This document shows, piece after piece, positions 35,941 to 47,098 of a stretch of 64,000 nt of DNA. The position numbers and the translations under genes were made by a program. This DNA comes from Tigriopus japonicus (Eukaryota; Arthropoda; Copepoda; Harpacticoida; Harpacticidae), in NCBI GenBank assembly GCA_010645155.1, contig CM021314.1:6651389-6715388 (forward strand). The letters run 5' to 3'. Positions within the stretch are counted from its first letter, which is position 1. Each line of letters starts with the position of its first letter. The notes beneath the pieces were generated by a model. That model had not been told where the DNA came from. It saw nothing but the letters and a program-made list of their open reading frames with translations, and did no database searches.

Positions 35941-37665
35941 ATGTCGTCGGTGTCGAGTCTGTCGTTTATCCCGGTATTGTCTCGGCTGAGTCCCTTGGTG
36001 ATTCGGGTTTTGGGATGCAATCCCGGTCCCATGACGCTCCAAGGCACCAATACCTATATCGTAGGCAATGGACCTCAGTGAGAACAAGCCTAATTTCATG
36101 AATTTGGTAGCATAGAAATTTACCGTCAAATCTATTTGAAAAAAAGATGATATTCCCAGAAGAGTGAAAAACCTTTCAGAAAGGGTTGACCCTGAAAATA
36201 AAATTTTGCAAGCAAATTTAGCTCGTCTTGTCGTGTTCCGTTTCACATCCAGTGCAGCTTAATAAATAAAATTGACAAAGTAGTCTATGGTTTAAATGCA
36301 ATCAATATCCTTCTGATATTCGAGTCCATTGGCTTTCAGACGCATTTTGATCGACACGGGGGATGGTCAGAAGCCGGAATACAACCGAGCCTTGTCCCAA
36401 ATTTTGGAAGAGGAACGCGCTGCTATCCATTCCATCATTCTCACCCATTGGCATCCGGATCACGTGGGCGGGTTGACTGGAGTTCTGAACCAGGCAAGAT
36501 CTCACCGGCACAACATTCTTATAAGCTAGAGGTTTTTATCCCCGCTGATTTGTTGTAACCGCATCAAAATTTAAGTCTCGAGCTTCGGAAACTTCATAAA
36601 AACTGACGGAATTGCTAATTTGTTAATAGGGAAATGATCGCAAGGAGGAAAGGGCCTAATGATTGGCATTGTAACAAAATCATTGTGCTTTGCAACAATA
36701 GGACCCCAACAATGGACCTTACCGGCGTCCCGTTGAAATTGCTCACGTTCTTTACAATGGGTACTTAGTTTCAAAATGCGCCCTCTAAAGAACAATGTCA
36801 ATTTAGAGCACCATTTTATTATTATGCATTTAATGAATAGGTCAATCAATACATAACAAGTATGAACTTAATTTTGTCGCTTTTTAACGATTAGGTTGGA
36901 GATCGGTGTCGCGTATTCAAGTTTCCCCGGGTCAGCGATCTGCCAGAGGTGACTTCACGAGCCACGCCCATCACCGATTGCGATACATTCGCCGTGGAAG
37001 GTGCCACTCTGACGGCGTGGCACACTCCCGGTCACACCCAGGATCATGTGGTGCTTCATCTCCAGGCAAGTGTCTTTACAATTTTTGGGGCTAGACCTCC
37101 TCATCTGACCCATGATTACTTTAAAAAACCCAATCTAGGAGGAAAATGCTCTATTCAGCGGCGATTGCATACTGGGGGAGGGCACGGCGGTTTTTGAGGA
37201 CCTGTACGATTATATGAAAAGTCTGAAACGCATCGCTGATCAGAAACCATGCCTTATCTACCCAGCCCATGGGGCTGTCATCCCGGTAAGCTGTCGAGGT
37301 ACATGCGAGTCTGAACGGCCTTTTTTGAAACCCATTCTTTTTAGGATCCCGTGAACAAGATCCAATACTACATTCAGCATCGGCAAGAGCGAGAAGAGCA
37401 AATATTAGGAGCACTGACCGTCCAAAATCGGATCGAGGGCTTAACGCCCATGGATATTGTCAAACGGGTTTACAAGGTAAATAACCCCCACCGCAAATGA
37501 GCGCCATCAAATCTCATCCTCGATATCCTTTTCTAGACCACTCCCGAAACATTGTACGGAGCAGCGGCCAAAAACGTATCGCAACACCTGAGCAAATTGG
37601 TCAAAGAAGGCCGAGTCCGATTGGTTCCCGGATCGGACAACAGTTTTGAAGTAGCCCAATCTTAA
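35941..37665 (+). CDS. LACTB2: Beta-lactamase-like protein 2 (metallo-beta-lactamase-fold endoribonuclease)
   Basis: Vertebrate LACTB2 is a mitochondrial zinc-dependent single-strand RNA endonuclease. Six exons: 35941-36077, 36340-36493, 36895-37065, 37139-37285, 37345-37476, 37537-37665, giving 289 residues (human 288). Motifs: [18 protein letters not shown] near the start, the metal-binding THWHPDH (His82, His84, Asp86, His87), HTPGH with His143, FSGDC with Asp163, and YPAHG with His198. A C-terminal helical domain includes [13 protein letters not shown]. The ATG at 35941 matches the human start closely. Introns 2 and 3 begin with GC (CAG|GCAAGA, CAG|GCAAGT) instead of GT, and phases and homology require these sites. 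The neighbour ZNF706 converges on its 3' end. Confidence 0.96.
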
Positions 37666-37734
37666 GTTTCCCGTTTCAGATTTGATAGCTTCGTCGAGTC
37701 CTTAGCGAAACATAACCCGGATTATGTTGCCCAC

Positions 37735-37740
37735 AATAAA
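37735..37740 (+). promoter_or_regulatory. Poly(A) signal of LACTB2
   Basis: AATAAA 69 bases after the LACTB2 stop. It faces the ZNF706 poly(A) signal, whose nearest base is 24 bases further on. Confidence 0.7.
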
Positions 37741-37763
37741 CACGGATTGCCCGAAAGTCACAT

Positions 37764-37769
37764 TTTATT
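37764..37769 (-). promoter_or_regulatory. Poly(A) signal of ZNF706
   Basis: Minus-strand AATAAA, about 195 bases after the ZNF706 stop. It overlaps the stop codon of the small frame 37765-37950. With the opposing LACTB2 signal, the two mature 3' ends probably overlap by some bases. Confidence 0.65.
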
Positions 37770-37950
37770 GAGACGGGACCGGGTCAAGACACGAGTAAGC
37801 TAGAATGAGGTGGGTGATGGATGAAAGTAGCGGTTGGGCGCCCGTCAGCTTGACCGTTCCGAGCGATCGGAGGGCAAGTGCGGACAGCAGCGGCGTGTAT
37901 GAAAGTACGAAAAGGGCCAAAGCAAAGAAAGTGCGACGAGGGGGCGGCAT
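37765..37950 (-). CDS. Small hydrophobic open frame in the ZNF706 3' UTR
   Basis: A 61-codon frame starts 12 bases after the ZNF706 stop. The bases before its ATG (GCCGCCGTC) are a good initiation context. The product begins MPPPRRTFFALALFVLSY, a basic start then a hydrophobic core like a signal anchor, with a second hydrophobic stretch near the end (SSITHLILAYS). I know no family for it. It could be a second product of a two-cistron mRNA, or simply GC-rich 3' UTR that stays open by chance. Confidence 0.22.
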   Translation of the reverse strand: MPPPRRTFFALALFVLSYTPLLSALALRSLGTVKLTGAQPLLSSITHLILAYSCLDPVPSQ

Positions 37951-37962
37951 GACGGCGGCGAA

Positions 37963-38597
37963 CTAAATGTCTTTGAGCTCCGGAGGCATTTCGTTCTTGG
38001 GATGTTTGTTCTCGAAGTGTTGCTTGTAGGTCTTGGGATCCGGCATCAGGGCCTAAAAAGACAAAGAAAGATATGAGAGCTCGTTTAAGAATGATCTATG
38101 ATGAAATAGGTGAAGTCCATCGGTCATCCATGGGAAATGCCAACAAAAGGGCCTCCTCCTCCTCCTCCTCCTCCTCTCAATGCCATTGACACTCGGAGAG
38201 AGCAAACAGTACATTTGATCGAGGGCAATCTCATTTCAAACGGGGCTTCTGTTTACAGCTCAGCGTTGACATGGTTTCAGCTCTCAGGCTTTCAATCCAG
38301 GTCGGAAATCGAGCCTAAAGTGACGCCTTTAACTACGGGTCATGTCCCTCAAATGGGCTTTGCTTATTTTCGATGGATATCCGGTTATCTATAGATCGGG
38401 CACTCAAGCTTAGGAAGTTGAACCCTAGTGAACGGACTGACAGACTGACTGACCTTGCAAACGGCACAAGCCGATTTGAGCGCGGCCATGGCCGCCTTCT
38501 TCTGATCGGTGGCCGAATGGCCTTGAGCCTTCTTGAGCTTGGCTTGCTTCTCGGCGGCCTTGGCCTGAGATTGGATCTTCTGATGTCCGCGGGCCAT
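37963..38597 (-). CDS. ZNF706: Zinc finger protein 706-like (SERF/4F5-type N-terminus with one C2H2 finger)
   Basis: Two minus-strand exons, 38454-38597 and 37963-38052, join in phase 0 to give 77 residues (human 76). The N-terminus MARGHQKIQSQAKAAEKQAK is the conserved lysine/glutamine-rich 4F5-like stretch. The single zinc finger has Cys-x2-Cys (CAVC, residues 44 and 47) and His-x4-His (QHFENKH). The finger is split by a 401-bp intron, whose region 38110-38400 contains CCT repeats. In vertebrates the protein is nuclear and linked to translation control and stem-cell exit; the exact role here is unknown. Confidence 0.95.
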
Positions 38598-41500
38598 GAT
38601 GACGAGGATCGTAATCAATGATGACTGACTGACTAAATACCTAATGGGTGGCGAGTCCGGATGCGACGGGAAAAAACCGTGACGGTCTGGATGAGAGAAA
38701 GCGAGAGGATCGTCTGAAAAGCGAACTCACTCGCTGACTGACTGACGAACTGAGAAAATAAGAGACTGACTGACTAGAGGAGGAGTAGGAACCGAGTGGT
38801 GAATCAATGGAGGGAGGACGGATGCCCACGTGGCCGGGATCAAAGAAGAAGAAGGAGGAGGAGCGGATCACGGGTCAGCACTGCGGGAGAGAAAACACGG
38901 CAGGCAGGCCAAACACCCACACAAATGATGAAGGAGGAGCTGAGAGGCGCTTTTCTTAACGGGATTCGATTGTTCGAACGCGAGCGGCGACGACCACCCT
39001 GCTTCACGGCCAACACAACCAAGACAGACCGGCGTTGCCAGATCCCAAACGGGGCTCGCGGCCAAATAATAGATCAAGACCTGCCTTTTTAAGGCCAAAA
39101 ATGAGGCAAAGTTGGCCCTTGGCGGCCTTTTTATATGTCTTATTTTGTTTATTGTTATTGCAAAGAAATTGGGGATCTAAGGAGCACTTAGCTAATAGTT
39201 TTTTATACCAAAAAAATACTATTTCAAAATTCTTAACATTTTTTTGTAATGTGTGCGCTAGTAAACGAGCTCGTGGAAAGGAAGCGTCAACATGACATTA
39301 GACACAAGTGGCTTTAACGTGAAGCTATAATTGCGATGATAACGGAGTTAATCCTCCCCCACTAACAAAAGCCAGCCAAGCCAGTCATATCATTGATCAA
39401 ATTTTGGGCAGTATCAAAATGGATCACCGCAGATGGTGTGAGTTAGCATCCAAAAGCTTCCTTGAGAAAAGTGTGGGAGGAGAATTGAACCAAGAACTTC
39501 CTACATATGACGACACTCCTCCTTCTTATGTGAACGGAAATACAAAAATGAAAGATGTAATCATGTGACCGACCAAAAGCGCATTCCGGCGAAATTTTAG
39601 TTTGGTTATTTTTTGACAAAATACTCTAGAATTAGGTTAGCTTTGATTTAAAATAAAAGTATTTTGTCTCCCTTTTCCCATAAATACATAAGGGATATAT
39701 AATTTGTGCTTGTTTGAAGTTGGATAATAATAAAATTAAGAAATGGGATATATTAAGTGGATATGTTTTCGGCTTTTTCAAACAAAATTGTTTAACTTAC
39801 AAACTCTATTCTTCTTAGTGCATGTCTGTTTTTGGTTTCGTTAGGAATAAGTGAAACCAAAACCGAAATTTCAGCCCAAAAGCGTCTTTGTCCGTCACTA
39901 ATATTTAGACACCACACTTGACTGCGGTCATGTAAAAGCATAACCCTTTGTCTTACGTCAGACCTTGTGTAAAGGGCTTATTGAAAATGGACCTTTGACT
40001 GGCAAGCAAAGTGTCGCAAGGCATTAACTTTGTAAATTCCTACCCCACAAAGTTTAAAAAGTTGCCACTTGGTGGCCAATTTTACCACGGCGGCCACTAA
40101 ATATTTTCCGCGACCATCAGCTTTTAAAGTTGCCACTCTTGGAAATTTTTGCCGCCACATGGCAACGCTGGAAGGAAGACAGACACGCGAAACAATCAGC
40201 GAACCTATGCAGGACGACGACGACGAGCTCCCAATCATACAGTGCCTCCAGATGCTTAAGATCGAAAAGCGCAGGACAATTTGCCAAAAGCGCAAGTTTT
40301 TAATCACAAATGCTAAAAATGTAAGGTAAAGCGCAAGATCCCAAAACAAAGCTTTTCAGAGCATTTAAAACAAACAAAATTGCCAAGAGTGCTTGACACG
40401 CAAGAAATTGATTAAAAATTACTCAACTAACAACGTAGCTCTCATATTAAGATCCAATGAAATGACAGTCTCTTTCATACCTCATTTGAATGAAGTCAAA
40501 TCTGTTTTTTTGTTAAATGGTTCATTTGATAAATTCATTGATTGATTCATTAAATATCTGAAATTAGATTTTAAATAATTGTGTTAAAGTGAGCATTGTG
40601 AATTTTAAATAAAGAAAGCTTGGAATTTCACAAGTATCTTACTAAAAAAATATTGTTGAATAGTCATTCCACTAAACACGCATTGAAATTAGGAGTGCAT
40701 TAATAACCTCAAACTTAATCACTCGTTTCAATCTCGATGATGACAAGCAAAAAATGAAAATTTAAATCTGAAAATATGGCACAATAAGCAAAAACGTCAT
40801 TTTTTGTGTTGCAAAACATTGCATACATAATTAGAAAAGACCTAGTAATTTCCAAATAACTAAAAAGGGATAAAGAGGTCATGATCATCACGTTGATGCA
40901 TTTTCACAATCCTTTGTCATACCGATGCGCATGTCTCTCATGTGGGGAGCACAAAATGCTTGATTGGACAGGAACCCCTGAAAGGTTATTAAAGGGTATT
41001 TATACTATTATATAGGTTATCCCTGGATTGGATAAGGGTATAGGGATGAGGGATACTTTAGATGAATATCTCATTTACAGCGCTCAGAAATTGATTAGAG
41101 GTCGGTTCATTTTCCAACAAGACCGTGATGCAAAGCACACAAGTCATTTGATCAAGAATATCTTCTAAACGACGAAAGAAAGTACTGGTGCTAGAGTGAC
41201 CTGCCCAAGCCCAGACCTGAATCCCATTGAGAATTTGTGAACTACCCTGAAGAGTGCAGTTGCCAAGAGAAACCCGTCCAATGAGGACTATTTGTGGAAG
41301 TTTTGCGTAAAAGAGAGGGGAAAAAATTCTCCAGCTCACTGCAATAAACTCATTCAGACATATGAAAACGGATTGGCCGCCATGAAGAAGCCCAAAGGTT
41401 CAGTTTCACCAAACAGGGTGTATTGCAACGGTCAAAAAATGTCAAGATATTTCGTCAATTTCAGAAATAAAGCTGTTTGATTTATATTAGTTGTTGACTT

Positions 41501-42955
41501 TTTGAGAACGACCAAACATTTGAGCAAAATTGGGCTACCAAAGATACCTGAAACCCCCAGTTCCAGCAGAAAATATTGGTGTATGTAATGATTCGAGCCC
41601 CACTGTACAACACTGGACAACTTTGGACAATACTGTCCAAAAGGCTTATCCTTTCAGAACTAGGCTGTATCAAAAGCTAATTTTTATGTGTTACCTTCTT
41701 GACAATGGGCAAAAGTTAACCTACCATTTTACAAAAGATTTATAATAATCCTATTTATAATCTAATTGTATTTATTATAAATACTAGCATGGACTATCAG
41801 TTTCGTAAACAAAGCCTAAAGTAAAAGAAGTAATCCAGTAATGAGTCACTCGAAAAGATATTCCCGAACGCAATCTTTTGACGAGTTATTTTCAGCTACC
41901 ATCACTTATATTGGTCACAATGGACCATTCAAAATTTCTACTATTACTGTGGATTAAAAAGTGTTTCTCAAACAATATTATTCATTATGTTTTAGATAGG
42001 TACCTTTCCTTGGACATAGACTTATACTGTGTAATACAATAAAATGAAAGTTGTTTACTAGCGGTTTGTGGGTTCAAATAATGCCAGGATGTGTTTTGAT
42101 ATTTCGATTCAAACTTAAAAAGCCATTTGAAACACTGTTCACATGGTTAAAACCGGGCCCCGATTTTTGTTGGCCAAAGGCAAAGTTTGATTTGCCAAGT
42201 GTCAGTCAAAAGACTTTCAATATTTGCCAACAATAAGAAAGAGATCAATCGACTCATTGACGTAAAAAAGCTACTGTCAATATTTAACACCAATCGAGTT
42301 TTGACAAAGTTTGGCACGAGTTTTGACAAACAAGACTATATGAATATCGCGGAATAAATCTTCGCAAAGTGGTTGTAATGCATTGATAAACCTACCTTCC
42401 CCCGCACAAATCAAGTAAAAAATCGATCAAATTTGCCAACATTATATAGCATTGGCAACTCTTTCAAAAAAATAAAGTTCTACGCTTTGGAACATATCCT
42501 TGAATCATTGAAGAAAATGTGACCTCAAGGACAGGGAATTTCCTCGAAATCGGAACCATGAGTTGTTGATTTGGCCGACTTGTCGACAGCTACTCGGTGG
42601 TCGTGCCATTTCATTATGCAAATTTTATCTCGCTTTCATTGTCACATTGGTTCATTTGTCGTCATGCCCTTATTACGAACCATAAATGACATCAGGACCA
42701 AAGGATAAACCCATTTTTATGATACCGAATAAAGCGAATCGGTTGGATCTTAAACGTTCAGGCTTTTAGTCAGCAAGTGCCAAAGCATCCATTTTCAATG
42801 CTGCTTTTCAATGAAAAGTGAAAAATACTTCAAAAAACGAGCTTCGCTTTCGTTTGGAAAACTATGGTTAGGTGTTTCCGTGCAGTTTCTCGAAAACATC
42901 ATGTCTTGGTCATCACCACAAGTCTCATTAAAACCTCATTTTCTGGATGAACAAG
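38598..42955. other. Intergenic region with repeats and a transposase relic
   Basis: The 5' side of ZNF706 has runs of GACT-type units near 38440-38460, 38620-38640 and 38730-38775, and CT/GA-rich DNA. From 39.1 kb the base composition becomes markedly AT-rich and no host gene is visible. The only recognised item is a Tc1-type transposase relic at 41060-41480. Confidence 0.5.
41060..41480 (+). pseudogene. Tc1/mariner-type transposase relic, C-terminal part
   Basis: Conceptual pieces include FQQDRDAKHTS and SPDLNPIENL, the signature around the second and third acidic residues of Tc1 transposases, then KSAVAKRNPSNEDYLW and a C-terminal helix. In-frame stops and at least one frameshift interrupt it, and the N-terminal DNA-binding part is not seen. 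The element is dead. Terminal repeats were not identified. Confidence 0.65.
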
Positions 42956-42994
42956 TATATAAACCTCGGGAACCAACATGGTTGTGTGTCATTC
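42956..42994 (+). promoter_or_regulatory. Core promoter of the allatostatin-C gene (TATA plus initiator)
   Basis: TATATAAA at 42956-42963 and TCATTC at 42989-42994 match the arthropod TATA box and initiator (TCAKTY). The distance from TATAAA to the initiator A (42991) is 33 bases, near the normal spacing. Transcription from there would give a 5' UTR of only about 25 bases before the ATG at 43016. Confidence 0.55.
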
Positions 42995-43015
42995 TGCTTG
43001 AACCATTTGCCAGAC

Positions 43016-43544
43016 ATGAGTTCTGGTCCGTGCATCGTCTTGGCATTGTCCTTGTTGGGAGCGGTTCATTTTGGATCAGCTTTGAGTCCATCCATGAGCG
43101 ATCTTTTTGTGGGACGAGGAGGAGGGGGTGGAGCGGGGGGAGGAGCAGGGGGTCGTAGAGAGCCAACCGGAAGAGATTCGGGAGCCTTGAAGGACTACCA
43201 AGAAAGGGAACGCCTTAAGGAAGAGGTGGCCAAAGAGGTAAGATTCTTGTGTACTGTCTTGTCTCTACATATGTATGAATGTATGTATTTCTTCCTTTTA
43301 GTTGGCTGAGATGGTCTTGACCGTCATTTATGACAATCCTGGAGGTCAAGCTACAACCATTGGTCGACGCCCATATATGAGTCAAGGCCTCGACTATTCA
43401 GTTTTGAACGATATGGACCTTTTGGACTCCTCAGACTTGGCCAACTCACGATTGTACACCAAGAAATCTTTCGATGATAATGAGCGAATGAAACGGATTC
43501 GATTTCATCAATGCTATTTCAATCCCATTTCGTGCTTTCGCTAA
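43016..43544 (+). CDS. Allatostatin-C (PISCF-type) neuropeptide precursor
   Basis: Exons 43016-43237 and 43302-43544 (64-bp intron, phase 0) encode 154 residues. A signal peptide (CIVLALSLLGAVHFGSA) is followed by a glycine-rich spacer. The mature peptide, after the dibasic KR at 138-139, is IRFHQCYFNPISCF with a Cys145-Cys152 bridge. The final Arg should be trimmed, leaving a free acid, as in insect allatostatin-C. No glycine for amidation follows, which separates it from the amidated CCC paralogues. The usual N-terminal Gln is missing if cleavage follows KR. In insects the peptide acts on somatostatin-like receptors and inhibits juvenile hormone synthesis; in crustaceans it modulates heart and stomach muscle. 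Confidence 0.93.
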
Positions 43545-43875
43545 GCCATCATTTGGGTCGGATCTTATTGGATGTTTTAGCTTGCTTGTCTGCGGGGTTA
43601 TCGATGATTGTCTTCGTTCGAAATTCTGGGATATCAACCTGTTTCCACCGATCTCCGGTTTCTCTGGCATTGCCAAAATCATATTATGAGTAAGAGTCGA
43701 GCAGGATCGATAGTCCTGTATCAATTGCGTCAAGGTTTTCCAAAGCAGCATGTTGAAGAATGTTCCATGTTGTGTTTCTTTCAATCAAGTGCACATGTTT
43801 AATGAGGCTGTTCAATGTCAGGGTCAAATTTTCAGATGATTTTCTAAATATGTACTTAAAATATAAAGAACTCCG

Positions 43876-43881
43876 AATAAA
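43876..43881 (+). promoter_or_regulatory. Poly(A) signal of the allatostatin-C gene
   Basis: AATAAA about 330 bases after the stop, in AT-rich DNA, with no earlier exact match seen. Confidence 0.5.
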
Positions 43882-44940
43882 ATCTCAGATGTATTTGAAA
43901 AGTTTATGTAACTGCATGTTCTGGTTTATTTTGTGATTATCAAGAGAAATATTCGGACATCTTTAGATTTTGTTAGGATGTTTTTCTGTAATCACACGTG
44001 CCTTGACTAATCAAACATTCTTGTTTGTTTACGAGTTTTAGTCGCACCCATGATTATTGATCATGCTCCAGTAGATAACAAAAGGGGAACAGACCTGGGC
44101 TGATTTCTTCAAAAATTAATTTAAAAAACACTCCTAACCTACAAAGCAAATTACATTCATAAGGCTGACCAAAGACCAGGTCCAAATTATAAGTTACATG
44201 TACTGTTATTGTAAGTAATGTAATAAGGAAAGACCAAGGAAGCGGAAAAAAATCCTCAATCAAGAAGCATGTAATGAAACTGAAGCACAAGCAAAGCTTG
44301 AATGTGATTTTGAATTTTCAGCAAAATTTGCTTGATCAAGCAGCCAATGTAATTTGATATGTGTGAGAATGAGAAAATGACCTTTAATGTCCAGCTTCGA
44401 TAGCAAAAATCTTTGACGAGGCATTTACTGTGCTTACACTCTCTAACATTCAATATGTTAGTAGAATTTCATAGGTTCCAACTGTATTCCAAAATGGCAC
44501 CTGCAACACAATTCAATATCATATTTCGTGCCCAGGTCCTGTTGAAAACAAGCAATGGCTTATCCAGGATCTGAGGAATTTAAATACATCTTTTTGTGTT
44601 ATATCTTTGTTATTTGAAGGCCACACCTCCATATTCATGATGTAACCAAAGGGACACAAACATATTCCTGAAATAAATCATCATCAGCATCATCATCAAT
44701 ATAATGTATAAAGCCGTGTTCATCTTATCTTCATTAAACTAAGTTGGTTTTTTTTCCATATGAAAATATAAGAAAGTCTGCTGAACAAATATGCTTTTGT
44801 GTTTTGTGCGAGTTCGATATTTCTCGAAAGACCAAATTGGGTCAAAAGTGATTTTTTGTATCTTGCATAATTACGCAAAATCTGTACTAAAAACATACAA
44901 AGAAGTCCTTTTCATATTTTTCTCTTGTTGCAACATGTAG
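43882..44940. other. AT-rich intergenic stretch
   Basis: No gene recognised. A CAT repeat lies near 44680-44697. This stretch leads into the mobile-element island. Confidence 0.45.
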
Positions 44941-45375
44941 AACGAGCTCATTTTCCGCCCTTGCTTGCCTGAACTTCAAAGATGCATAACTTTTGACTCT
45001 GTCGTTCAATTGAGCTTAAAATTCGTAGACAAATTCCTTGTTACATAAACCACAGCTCCTGTAAAATATAAAATATTCTCTTGAATGGGAGCAAAGATGA
45101 TAAATTTTAAAGTTATCATCTCAGTCCAGCGGTGTCTGTAGCCTATCTTTTGAGTGGTTCATGCAAGATCTTGCAACACGAGGTAGAACGAGTTCATTTT
45201 CCGCCTACACTTCCCTAAATTTCAAAGACGCGTAACTTTTAACTCCGTCGTTCCATTGATCTGAAAATTGGTTTACAAATTCTTTAAAATATCAATAACA
45301 GCTCTTGAAAAATAACACATTTTAGTGAATGGGAGCAAGGATGATCAAATGTGAAGCTGTCATCGCAATCCACTA
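44941..45375 (+). repeat. Two-copy diverged tandem repeat, unit about 246 bp
   Basis: Blocks beginning AACGAGCTCATTTTCCGCC at 44941 and AACGAGTTCATTTTCCGCC at 45187 share long matches, for example around the ACTTTTGACTCTGTCGTTC and GAATGGGAGCAA segments. They point the same way and are clearly diverged. They sit directly before the truncated start of the LINE and could be its non-coding flank or a separate old repeat. Confidence 0.65.
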
Positions 45376-45874
45376 GCAATGAGGATTGACTTTGCATCAG
45401 CTAAAGGCTTAATGTACTTAATGTTATATCTCGCCTAGATATTTTAAATGTAATTAACAAGCTGCCAAACAAGCGCAGCCATGGAAGCGATGAAATTTCA
45501 AATGTAATTCTTAAACAGATTAAACATGATATAGCTTCAGTGCTTTCGCGGCTGATTAATATCTCCCTGATTTCTGGATACATTCCAACGAATTGGAAAA
45601 CCGCTAAAATTGTACCCTTACACAAAGGAGGAAATAAAGAAAAAATTTCAAACTACAGACCTATAAGTATTTTGCCTTCTTTGTCAAAGATATTAGAAGA
45701 AATAGTTTTTCGTCAAATATTCTCTCCTTTCGCCGAAGACCATTTGAGTAAATATCAGTTTGGATTTAGACCCAAGCATTCCACATCCCATGCCATTCAC
45801 AATGTTTTCCAAAACATTTCTGAAAATGGCGAGCTCAAGTATTCAGTAAGCATTTTCATTGACATCAAGAAAGC

Positions 45875-45958
45875 TGTAGAGTTCTTCTCTTCTCTCTCTA
45901 TCTACGGACTTAGCTATATCGCTCTCTAAATAAAGATCAGTAAGCTTCCAACTCATCA
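45875..45958 (+). repeat. Left LTR of the miniature element, 84 bp
   Basis: Begins TGTAGAGTTC, ends CAACTCATCA. It contains AATAAA, so R/U5-type 3' processing is possible within 84 bp. It appears identical to the right LTR. Confidence 0.9.
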
Positions 45959-46195
45959 TGGCGCAGTCGGTCTGAACGACCCAACTTACTCCTTTTCTCA
46001 CCTTAAACTATGGTTGAGAATCGAACTGCATTGCCCTCACTTTTTGATTCGGGAGTCGGGAAACTCCATGAGCAAAAGTGATTCAAAATGGAAAGAAACC
46101 GAGGATAAAATCTCACATGTCCCTGAGACCCTTACCGGCGATTCCATGGGCAATCGAGAGCCTATTTCCATGGGCCAAAGGGGTTAGAGCTCCCA

Positions 46196-46347
46196 CCCAA
46201 AAGAGGACTGTGTACCCAGAAGAGGACCGTGTACCCAGAAGAGGACTGTGTACCCAGAAAAGGACCGTGTACCCAGAAGAGGACCGTGTACCCAGAAGAG
46301 GGCCGTGTACCCAGAAGAGGACCGTGTACCCAGAAGAGGACTGTGTT
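46196..46347 (+). repeat. 19-bp minisatellite, eight units, inside the miniature element
   Basis: The unit CCCAGAAGAGGACCGTGTA is repeated eight times with few changes (C/T at one place, AAAA for AGAA, GGG for GGA). Because 19 is not a multiple of three, the apparent protein rotates through three frames, which argues against coding. Confidence 0.9.
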
Positions 46348-46379
46348 CAAACATAGATTTGAACTCGAAAATTTCAGAA

Positions 46380-46520
46380 GGTTCGAAGTATACGTAACCT
46401 GAGAAGAAAGTGAATCTCTTGAAGATTTCAAAAGGTTCGAAGTATAACCTGAGAAGAAAGTGAATCTCTCGAAGATTTCAAAAGGTTCGAAGTATAACCT
46501 GAGACGAAATTGATATTCTC
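46380..46520 (+). repeat. Tandem repeat of about 50-54 bp, nearly three units, inside the miniature element
   Basis: Units start GGTTCGAAGTAT at 46380, 46434 and 46484, and include CCTGAGAAGAAAGTGAATCT. The first has a 4-bp extra piece (ACGT) and the third decays after GAGACGAAATTG. Confidence 0.8.
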
Positions 46521-47014
46521 AAAAATTTCCAATTGATCAAGAGGCAAGAATGAAAATTTGATCAATCAATCCATAATTAAGAGATCATCTTTGTTGGTCA
46601 CGAGGAGACTATGAGCACGCTTTCCAAATGTTCAAGAAAACGGATCAAATTCCAACATCCAGCTTGCAAAATCAACCGAGGAACAAAGAGCAAAACGACT
46701 CTTCAAGACACTTTCAACTTCAGAAAAGTATTGAAGAATTTGCCGGATGCCCAACCAGCGAAATTTAAAACTTTGAAGACACTCCCTACTTCAGAAAAAG
46801 TATTGAGGAATTGTCGGTCACCTATTCAGCGAAATGGAAAACCGATCTTCAATCCAATGTCTTCAACAATGGAACTTCCACTTCAAAATTCAGAATTGGG
46901 ACAATGTCTTTTATATGCAATAAGGCCATAAAGGCAAAAATGTCTAATGCTTCGTATTTTCAAATGTCTTTTAAATTATTGCACGTTTGCATGAGCAATA
47001 ATCTTGGGGGGAGG

Positions 47015-47098
47015 TGTAGAGTTCTTCTCTTCTCTCTCTATCTACGGACTTAGCTATATCGCTCTCTAAATAAAGATCAGTAAGCTTCCAACTCATCA
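47015..47098 (+). repeat. Right LTR of the miniature element, 84 bp
   Basis: I see no difference from the left LTR over 84 positions. Since LTRs are identical at insertion, this means a recent event or conversion. It follows the polypurine tract and is followed by the 5-bp target duplication. Confidence 0.9.

Noticed and set aside
46078..46431. Open frames on both strands over the 19-bp minisatellite
   Set aside because: They are open only because the repeat unit lacks stops; the unit length is not a multiple of three.
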